11,453 nt of DNA from an uncultured Erythrobacter sp. (GTDB taxonomy: Bacteria; Pseudomonadota; Alphaproteobacteria; Sphingomonadales; Sphingomonadaceae). Below are positions 6,598-11,453 of the stretch, one piece after another (the stretch's first letter is position 1; each line of letters begins with the position of its first letter). The notes under the pieces are model-generated. The model saw nothing but the letters and a program-made list of their open reading frames with translations. It was not told where the DNA came from and did no database searches. The stretch covers positions 1 to 11,453 of the forward strand of contig CAMYIQ010000175.1 in NCBI GenBank assembly GCA_947258465.1. The letters run 5' to 3'. Both the position numbers and the translations under genes were made by a program.

Positions 6598-6640
6598 GCA
6601 CGCCCGCACACTCCTTTCCCCTTACATACGCTTTCCCATC

Positions 6641-6677
6641 GTCAAAACCCCCGGTCCGCGTCGCCGCGGCCGGGGGT
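6641..6677 (-). terminator. Intrinsic terminator of pckA
   Basis: Outer arms ACCCCCGG (6647-6654) and CCGGGGGT (6670-6677) pair perfectly. An inner CCGCG (6656-6660) / CGCGG (6665-6669) stem closes a TCGC loop, with only T6655 bulged, giving 13 base pairs. On the minus strand the stem is followed at once by TTTTGAC, so it ends pckA, whose stop lies 43 bases upstream. On the plus strand the hairpin is followed by TCTCCTCTCC, so it could weakly end the metalloprotease transcript too. Confidence 0.8.
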
Positions 6678-6694
6678 CTCCTCTCCGACTTATG

Positions 6695-6712
6695 GGCTCC
6701 GCAAGCGGAGCC
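6695..6712. terminator. Second hairpin between the metalloprotease gene and pckA
   Basis: GGCTCCG-CAAG-CGGAGCC is a perfect 7-bp stem with a tetraloop. It lies 7 bases past the pckA stop. On the plus strand it is followed by GATTTCG, so it is a plausible weak terminator for the metalloprotease gene at 5005-6597; on the minus strand no T-run follows. It may instead protect the pckA mRNA end. Confidence 0.4.
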
Positions 6713-6719
6713 GATTTCG

Positions 6720-8318
6720 TCAGGCAGCGACAGCCGTCGTCGGTGCCGCATCGCGTACGCTTTGGTCGACATGCGCGGCGAAGGGTTCGAAATTGCCAAC
6801 GAAGAGCTGGACCAGCTTGGCCGCCGTGCGGTCGTATTCGTCTTGGTCGGCCCAGGTCGAACGCGGGTCGAGAATGGCGTCGTCCACACCGTCCACACTC
6901 ACCGGCACGTCGAAACCGAAATTCGGATCCTTGCGGAATTCCGCATTGTTCAGGCTGCCATCGAGCGCGGCATTAAGCAGCGCGCGGGTGGCCTTGATCG
7001 GCATCCGATTACCAGTGCCGTATTTGCCGCCGGTCCAGCCGGTATTGACCAGCCAGCAGGCGACCTCGCCCTTGGCGATACGTTCTTTCAGCAGATTGCC
7101 GTAAACGCTCGGGTGGCGGGGCATGAAAGGTGCGCCGAAACAGGTGCTGAAGGTTGCTTCGGGTTCGGTCACGCCGATTTCGGTGCCCGCCACCTTGGCG
7201 GTGTAGCCGGACAGGAAGTGATACATCGCCTGGTCGGGCGTCAGCCGCGCGATCGGGGGCAGTACGCCGAAGGCATCGGCGGTCAGCATGATCACGTTCG
7301 ACGGCGGCGGCCCCATATTCTCTTCCGAGGTATTGGGGATTGAGGACAACGGATAGGCGCCGCGGGTGTTTTCGGCGAGGCTGTTATCGTCGAGGTCGAT
7401 CTCGCCCGCATCGTTCATCACCACGTTTTCGAGCACGGTGCCTTCCATCTTGGTGGTGGCGTAGATCTCGGGCTCGGCCTCGGGATCGAGGCGGATCATC
7501 TTGGCGTAGCAGCCGCCTTCGAAGTTGAAGACCGCCGTGTCCGACCAGCCGTGTTCGTCATCGCCGATCAGCGTGCGGCTGGCGTCTGCCGACAGCGTGG
7601 TCTTGCCGGTGCCCGACAGGCCGAAGAACACCGCGCTCTTGCCGTCGGGGCCGATATTTGCCGAACAGTGCATCGGCATTATGCCCTTGGCCGGCAGCAG
7701 GTAGTTGAGGATGCCGAAGACGCTCTTCTTCATTTCGCCGGCATATTTGGTGCCGCCGATTAGGATCAGCTTTTCAGACAAGTTCACCGCAATCACAGTT
7801 TCGCTGCGGCAGCCGTGACGCTCCGGATCGGCGCGGAAGGTCGGCAGATCGATGATCGTGTATTCGGGAACGAAACCATCAAGCTCCGCCTCGGTCGGGC
7901 GAACCAGCAGCGTGCGGATGAACTGGTTGTGCCAGGCAAGCTCGTTGATGACACGCACATTCACGCGATATTCGGGCTGCGAACCACCGAACAGGTCGGC
8001 CACGTACAGATCGCCCTTATCGGCCACGGCCTCGAGAAAATCTTCCTTGAGCGCGGCGAAATGCTCGCTCGTCATGGAAGCATTATTGTCCCACCACACC
8101 GTATCTTCGGTTTCGGCATCGCGGACGATGAACTTGTCCTTCGCGCTGCGCCCGGTGTGCTTGCCGGTTTCGACGACCAGCGGACCGTCCTTGGCGCGGC
8201 GGCCCTCGCCATTGTCCAGCGCGGCGGCAGTCAGCTCTTCCGAGGTCAGATTGGGGTGAATGGTGGCAGTGGTCTCGATGCCCTGCGCGGCAAGCGAGTG
8301 GGAAAGCGGAAAGGTCAC
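6720..8318 (-). CDS. pckA: Phosphoenolpyruvate carboxykinase (ATP), GTG start
   Basis: Catalyses oxaloacetate + ATP to phosphoenolpyruvate + CO2 + ADP (EC 4.1.1.49), the first committed step of gluconeogenesis from TCA intermediates, in the cytosol. The 532-residue length fits the ATP-dependent class. Visible motifs: HTGRSAKDKF (54-63, substrate-binding Arg), GGTKYAGEMKKSVFG (188-202) and MHCSANIG (216-223) with the metal-binding Lys/His, kinase-1a P-loop GLSGTGKTTL (233-242), and kinase-2 DDEHGW (253-258). The adenine-side TGWTGGKYGTG and the NTSEENMGP segment are present later in the sequence. The start is GTG 8318: GGAGG (8328-8324) lies 5 bases upstream and the protein then begins TFPLSHSLAAQG at family length. 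The open frame extends much further upstream but only through the antisense of chvI. pckA diverges from chvI/chvG, an arrangement known in rhizobia, where ChvI influences pckA. Confidence 0.97.
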   Translation of the reverse strand: MTFPLSHSLAAQGIETTATIHPNLTSEELTAAALDNGEGRRAKDGPLVVETGKHTGRSAKDKFIVRDAETEDTVWWDNNASMTSEHFAALKEDFLEAVADKGDLYVADLFGGSQPEYRVNVRVINELAWHNQFIRTLLVRPTEAELDGFVPEYTIIDLPTFRADPERHGCRSETVIAVNLSEKLILIGGTKYAGEMKKSVFGILNYLLPAKGIMPMHCSANIGPDGKSAVFFGLSGTGKTTLSADASRTLIGDDEHGWSDTAVFNFEGGCYAKMIRLDPEAEPEIYATTKMEGTVLENVVMNDAGEIDLDDNSLAENTRGAYPLSSIPNTSEENMGPPPSNVIMLTADAFGVLPPIARLTPDQAMYHFLSGYTAKVAGTEIGVTEPEATFSTCFGAPFMPRHPSVYGNLLKERIAKGEVACWLVNTGWTGGKYGTGNRMPIKATRALLNAALDGSLNNAEFRKDPNFGFDVPVSVDGVDDAILDPRSTWADQDEYDRTAAKLVQLFVGNFEPFAAHVDQSVRDAAPTTAVAA

Positions 8319-8362
8319 TGAATCCTCCAGCGCATGATGCGGGTTCGTCCGGGAATCGCCTT

Positions 8363-8376
8363 CGCATACGAATGCG
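8363..8376. repeat. Inverted repeat in the pckA leader
   Basis: CGCAT-ACGA-ATGCG has perfect 5-bp arms and a 4-base centre; a nested TTCG/CGAA also pairs. It falls in the predicted pckA 5' untranslated region, about 45 bases before the GTG. It may be an RNA hairpin or operator; no known riboswitch is recognised. Confidence 0.3.
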
Positions 8377-8391
8377 CGGCCTTCCCGCTCG

Positions 8392-8420
8392 CCAATAGTC
8401 GCCCCATGCCGTTGCGTCAA
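8392..8420 (-). promoter_or_regulatory. pckA: Candidate pckA promoter with tandem CGCAA half-sites at the -35
   Basis: On the minus strand TTGACG (8420-8415) and TATTGG (8397-8392) are 17 bases apart. The -35 matches the sigma70 consensus in 5 of 6 positions; the -10 is weak. Two CGCAA elements (8426-8422 and 8416-8412) are spaced exactly 10 bases apart and flank the -35. Direct repeats one helical turn apart are the usual binding architecture of OmpR-family regulators, and a weak -10 fits an activated promoter. Confidence 0.5.
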
Positions 8421-8449
8421 ATTGCGGCCCGGTATTTGGTGCCGCTGTG

Positions 8450-8479
8450 AAACAACGCCGCGTTGTTTTGCCACAACAA
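8450..8479. promoter_or_regulatory. Palindromic operator-like cluster upstream of chvI
   Basis: AAACAACG (8450-8457) and CGTTGTTT (8461-8468) are perfect 8-bp inverted arms with a CCG centre. A third half-site, ACAACAA (8473-8479, preceded by CC), follows. The cluster ends about 20 bases before the chvI ATG, where it could act as an autoregulatory site for the chvI operon. The bound protein is unknown. Confidence 0.45.
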
Positions 8480-8498
8480 TACGGCTAGTCACGAAACG

Positions 8499-9254
8499 AT
8501 GGAAAGCACAGGGCCAGAACCCACGCCTGCGGGCGAGGAAAACCGGACGGTCATCGCGCTGGTCGACGATGATCGTAACATTCTCACTACAGTTTCCATC
8601 GCCCTGCAGGCCGAAGGTTTCGACACACGGGTTTATTCGGATGGCGAAGCGGCGCTGGGCGCCTTGTTGTCGAACCCGCCCGATCTGGCGATCTTCGATA
8701 TCAAAATGCCCAAAATGGATGGGATGGAACTGCTTCGCCGCCTGCGCGAACAATCCCCACTGCCGGTGATCTTTCTGACCAGCAAGGATGATGAAACCGA
8801 CGAGCAAGCCGGCCTCGAAATGGGCGCGGACGATTATATCGCCAAACCCTTTAGCCTGCGCCTTCTGCTGGCGCGCATCCGCGCGATCCTGCGCCGCAGC
8901 GGCGGCGATCATCCGCTGCTGCTGTCCGAACAGTTCGACGACAAGCCGGGCGAAGTGCTCGAGCGCGGGCGACTGTTCATGGATCCGGCGCGGCACCACG
9001 TGACCTGGGCCGGGCAGGCGGTTTCGCTGACGGTAACCGAATTCCTGCTGCTCGAGGCGCTGGCCGCGCGTCCGGGCGTGATCAAGAGCCGCAACCAGTT
9101 GATGGATGCGGCCTATCCCGACGACGTCTTCGTCGACGATCGCACTGTCGACAGCCACATCAAACGCATGCGCCGCAAATTCCGCAGCATCGACCCGACC
9201 TTCTCCGCGATCGAGACCCTCTACGGCGCGGGCTACAGCTTCAACGAAGGCTGA
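8499..9254 (+). CDS. chvI: Two-component response regulator ChvI (OmpR/PhoB family)
   Basis: DNA-binding response regulator paired with the sensor kinase encoded immediately downstream. In rhizobia ChvI controls envelope, exopolysaccharide, acid and carbon-metabolism genes. The 251-residue product has a receiver domain (about 17-135) with acidic residues D23-D25, phosphoacceptor D67 in FDIKMPKMDG, T94 and K116 (AKPF). A winged-helix output domain follows (about 155-250), with LTVTEFLLLEALAARPG and the recognition helix VDSHIKRMRRKF. The sequence VALVDDDRNIL-like (VIALVDDDRNIL) and the neighbours identify ChvI over other family members. ATG 8499 gives a 16-residue polar N-terminal extension beyond the usual ChvI start; no closer start codon exists, and a TTG at 8463 would extend it by 12 more. 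The Shine-Dalgarno is poor. Stop to chvG start is 17 bases. Confidence 0.94.
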   Translation: MESTGPEPTPAGEENRTVIALVDDDRNILTTVSIALQAEGFDTRVYSDGEAALGALLSNPPDLAIFDIKMPKMDGMELLRRLREQSPLPVIFLTSKDDETDEQAGLEMGADDYIAKPFSLRLLLARIRAILRRSGGDHPLLLSEQFDDKPGEVLERGRLFMDPARHHVTWAGQAVSLTVTEFLLLEALAARPGVIKSRNQLMDAAYPDDVFVDDRTVDSHIKRMRRKFRSIDPTFSAIETLYGAGYSFNEG

Positions 9255-9271
9255 GACGGAGCGCGGAAACC

Positions 9272-10843
9272 ATGTCCGAAACCGGCAGTGTGCTCAAAGG
9301 CGATCCGCGGCTCGAAAAGCTGCGCTGGTCACGGCGGCTTTCGCTCACCAGTCGCATCCTCTTCGTCAATGTTCTGCCACTGGTTCTGCTGGGCGGCGGG
9401 GTGATCTATGTCGATGCCTATCGCAAACAATTGCTCGACGAGCGTTTCAAGCTCGCACTGGTCGAAGCCCAGATCACGGCCGAAGCGCTGGCGGGGGCGA
9501 CACCCCAACGCCAGGAAGCCTTGCTGATCCAGATCGGCAAGGAGCAGCGCCTGCGGCTGCGCGTCTACGATCCAGAGGGCAAACTCGAGGCCGACAGCTT
9601 TCAGCTCGCCCCGCCCAGCTTCACCCTGCCACGCGCCGAGGACGTCGATCAGAATGCCTTCGCCTTGCAGCTCGACCGCTGGTTCGACCGGGTGGTCGGC
9701 GCGCCCGCCCTGCCCGATTATCTCGAACCCGAAAGCGACGATGCGGAGGACTGGCCCGAGCTAAGCCGCGCGCGCGAGGAGAGTCTGACGCAGATCGTGC
9801 TGCGCGATGCGCCCGACGGTACCCATGTCATCAACGCTGCTGCTCCGGTCGGACTCGACGGCGACACTCTGCTGCTCACGCGCAATCCGGTCGACATCAC
9901 CGAAAGCGTGCGCGAGGCGCGGTCCACCGTCGCGCTGATCGTGCTGCTGGCGCTGGCGATCTCGACCCTGCTGTCGCTGTTCCTGGCCCAGACCATCGTG
10001 CGGCCCTTGCGCGAGCTGGTGCAGGCCGCAATCCGTGTCCGCCAGGGGCGCGACCGCCAGGTGGAAGTCCCGCGTCTGCCGCAGCGCCGCGACGAAATCG
10101 GCATGCTTGCCCGCTCGATATCCGACATGACCGCCGCGCTACGTCAGCGGATTGACGCGGTGGAACATTTCGCCGCCGACGTGGCCCATGAAATCAAGAA
10201 CCCGCTCGCATCCTTGCGCAGCGCGACCGAATCGCTGGGCAAGGTCGAGGACCCGGCCCTGCGCGCGCAATTGCTCGACATCGCGACGCATGACGTGCGC
10301 CGGATCGACCGGCTGGTGACCGAGATTTCCGATGCCAGCCGCATCGATGCCGAAATGTCGCGCACCGAGTTCGAGCGAGTCGATCTGGCCCGGCTGCTCT
10401 GTACGATCTTCGAAAGCCGCGAAGCCCGCGACGAGAATGAAGGGCGCAGGCTGGAGATATCCGGGGCCGAGCGGCCGGTATGGGTCATGGGTGTTCCGGT
10501 GCGGCTCGAACGCGTGATCCAGAACCTGCTCGACAATGCGGTGTCCTTCTCCCCTCCGAACGGCCGTATTTGGGCCGACATCTCGCGCCGCGACGATTGG
10601 GTGACGCTGGCGATCTGCGACGAAGGGCCGGGCATTCCGGAAGAAAAACGCCAGAAGGTCTTCCAGCGCTTTCATTCCGACCGGCCCGAGGAAGAGGATT
10701 TCGGAAACCATTCGGGTCTCGGCCTCGCCATCGCGCGCACGATTGCCGAAGCGCATGACGGTACGCTGATCGCCGCATCGCGTGAGGACGGCGAATCCGG
10801 CGCGTGCCTCAAGCTGGGCCTGCCGGCCGCTCAGAAACGATGA
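9272..10843 (+). CDS. chvG: Sensor histidine kinase ChvG
   Basis: Inner-membrane sensor that phosphorylates ChvI. The 523-residue protein has a cytoplasmic N-terminus, TM1 (about 28-47), a periplasmic sensor region (about 48-218), TM2 (about 219-241), a HAMP linker (about 242-292), a dimerisation/phosphoacceptor helix with H306 in FAADVAHEIKNPLASL, and an ATPase domain. The ATPase domain shows the N box NLLDNAVSFSPP (418-429), G1 DEGPGIP (450-456) and G2 GLGLAIA (482-488). All catalytic boxes are intact, so kinase activity is expected. In rhizobia the periplasmic domain is restrained by ExoR; no exoR is in this window and sphingomonads may use another input. Translation starts at ATG 9272 with GGAA/GGAG-like sequence 4-11 bases upstream. 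The stop overlaps the hprK start by ATGA, showing tight operon coupling. Confidence 0.95.
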   Translation: MSETGSVLKGDPRLEKLRWSRRLSLTSRILFVNVLPLVLLGGGVIYVDAYRKQLLDERFKLALVEAQITAEALAGATPQRQEALLIQIGKEQRLRLRVYDPEGKLEADSFQLAPPSFTLPRAEDVDQNAFALQLDRWFDRVVGAPALPDYLEPESDDAEDWPELSRAREESLTQIVLRDAPDGTHVINAAAPVGLDGDTLLLTRNPVDITESVREARSTVALIVLLALAISTLLSLFLAQTIVRPLRELVQAAIRVRQGRDRQVEVPRLPQRRDEIGMLARSISDMTAALRQRIDAVEHFAADVAHEIKNPLASLRSATESLGKVEDPALRAQLLDIATHDVRRIDRLVTEISDASRIDAEMSRTEFERVDLARLLCTIFESREARDENEGRRLEISGAERPVWVMGVPVRLERVIQNLLDNAVSFSPPNGRIWADISRRDDWVTLAICDEGPGIPEEKRQKVFQRFHSDRPEEEDFGNHSGLGLAIARTIAEAHDGTLIAASREDGESGACLKLGLPAAQKR

Positions 10844-11286
10844 GCGCCACTGTCCTTGCCAACGTCACCGGCGTGACCGTTGGCGGCAGGGCGCTGCTGA
10901 TCGCGGGACCTCCCGGCGCCGGGAAATCGGCGCTTGCACTGGCACTGATCGACCGCGGGGCGACGTTGGTGGGCGATGACGCGGTAAGCATCGCCTGCGA
11001 GGGCGACTTTCTCACCGCCTCGCCCCCGCCCAACACCAGGGGGTTGATCGAAGTGCGCAATGTCGGGATCGTCGAGCTGCCGGTGGCCAGCGGTCCCGTG
11101 GCGTTGATCCTGCAGCTCGATCCGGAAGCCCCGCGCTATCCGCTGGACGTCGCGCTGCGCTTGATAGAAGGCATGGAGGTGCCCGCCCTGAATTTCGCGG
11201 CGGGTGATGCGGTGCAGGCTCTGCGCGCGGAATATGCACTCTCGCTGCATGGACTCCCTCTCCCCAAACGCAACGAAAAGGCATAG
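10840..11286 (+). CDS. hprK: HPr kinase/phosphorylase, short alphaproteobacterial form
   Basis: Predicted to phosphorylate and dephosphorylate a serine of HPr/NPr in the nitrogen-type phosphotransferase system, linking energy state to carbon regulation. At 148 residues it is only the C-terminal catalytic domain of the Firmicute enzyme (about 310), as is normal for alphaproteobacteria. The Walker A motif GPPGAGKS (23-30) is intact, D46-D47 follow in LVGDDAV, and the HprK signature region is PNTRGLIEVRNVGIVEL (64-80). There Asn74 stands where HprK signatures usually read RG(L/V)GI. The ATG at 10840 overlaps the chvG TGA by four bases, so it is probably translationally coupled; a GTG 36 bases upstream lies inside chvG and is less likely. 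rapZ follows after 12 bases. Genes for the PTS EIIA and HPr typically come next, beyond this window. Confidence 0.9.
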   Translation: MSATVLANVTGVTVGGRALLIAGPPGAGKSALALALIDRGATLVGDDAVSIACEGDFLTASPPPNTRGLIEVRNVGIVELPVASGPVALILQLDPEAPRYPLDVALRLIEGMEVPALNFAAGDAVQALRAEYALSLHGLPLPKRNEKA

Positions 11287-11298
11287 GCACCGCCGCTG

Positions 11299-11453
11299 AT
11301 GGCCGACGAATCGAATCCTCCCCAGCGTATCCTGCTCGTCACCGGTCTGTCGGGCGCGGGCAAGACCACCGCATTGCAAGTGCTCGAGGATCTGGGCTGG
11401 GAGACGATCGACAATTTTCCGATCCGTCTGCTCGGCGGCTTCGTCGCAGGCGA
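11299..11453 (+). CDS. rapZ: RNase adapter RapZ / nucleotide-binding protein (partial, N-terminal 51 residues)
   Basis: The start MADESNPPQRILLVTGLSGAG leads into a Walker A motif GLSGAGKT (16-23), followed by ALQVLEDLGWETIDNFPIRLL. This is the N-terminal P-loop domain of the RapZ (YvcJ/YhbJ) family. In enterobacteria RapZ directs RNase E to the small RNA GlmZ and so controls amino-sugar synthesis; the alphaproteobacterial role is less clear. The frame is open to the right edge, so the C-terminal RNA-binding domain cannot be assessed. ATG 11299 lies 12 bases after the hprK stop with only a weak ribosome binding site, consistent with read-through translation in the chvI-chvG-hprK-rapZ operon. 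Confidence 0.92.
   Translation, partial: MADESNPPQRILLVTGLSGAGKTTALQVLEDLGWETIDNFPIRLLGGFVAG

Noticed and set aside
8463..8498. TTG start for chvI
   Set aside because: It would lengthen an already long N-terminus and start inside the palindrome; there is no supporting Shine-Dalgarno.
8319..9158. 280-codon upstream extension of pckA
   Set aside because: It is antisense to chvI; the GTG at 8318 has an ideal GGAGG and gives the normal family length.
10804..10839. Upstream GTG start for hprK
   Set aside because: It lies inside the chvG coding end; the ATGA overlap at 10840 is the typical coupled start.
1..11453. Mobile elements, CRISPR arrays, tRNA/rRNA, toxin-antitoxin or defence genes
   Set aside because: I looked for transposase or integrase motifs, regularly spaced repeats and tRNA-like folds and saw none; base and codon use look broadly even, so no transferred island is supported.

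Overview
The window looks like chromosomal housekeeping and regulatory DNA from an alphaproteobacterium of the order Sphingomonadales, most likely near the Erythrobacteraceae. The basis is the high-GC codon use, the pckA / chvI / chvG / short hprK / rapZ arrangement typical of alphaproteobacteria, a sphingomonad-style TonB with two cysteines in its C-terminal domain, and a short conserved alpha/beta hydrolase next to cysteine desulfurase genes. The lineage is inferred from family resemblance, not from a database search. I see no rRNA, tRNA, CRISPR array, transposase, integrase or phage gene, and no gene-free stretch longer than about 180 bases.

Left part (1-1973): two cysteine desulfurase genes lie on the minus strand and overlap by an ATGA junction. 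The downstream one runs off the left edge. An alpha/beta hydrolase gene diverges from them. This resembles the edge of an Fe-S cluster (SUF/ISC-type) locus. Middle left (1974-4930): a stand-alone tonB has a 150-base leader rich in inverted repeats, including a Zur-like palindrome over a candidate -10. It converges on a 73-residue two-helix membrane protein gene, which in turn diverges from a Tat-exported DUF885 (zinc metallopeptidase-like) lipoprotein. Middle (5005-6597): a secreted HExxH metalloprotease-like protein with a TPR-type C-terminal half.

Right part (6641-11453): pckA (ATP-dependent PEP carboxykinase) is on the minus strand with a strong intrinsic terminator. It diverges from a tightly packed plus-strand operon: chvI (response regulator), chvG (sensor kinase), hprK (short HPr kinase/phosphorylase) and rapZ (cut by the right edge). 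This unit links an envelope/acid-type two-component system, the nitrogen-type PTS and gluconeogenesis. The 180-base pckA-chvI intergenic region carries tandem CGCAA half-sites at the pckA -35 and a perfect 8-bp-arm palindrome nearer chvI.

I did not find an unmistakably new system. The most useful leads are the regulatory architecture upstream of tonB and between pckA and chvI, the forced TTG start and overlapping paralogs of the desulfurase pair, the small conserved-looking membrane protein, and a REP-like palindrome embedded in that small gene's 3' end.
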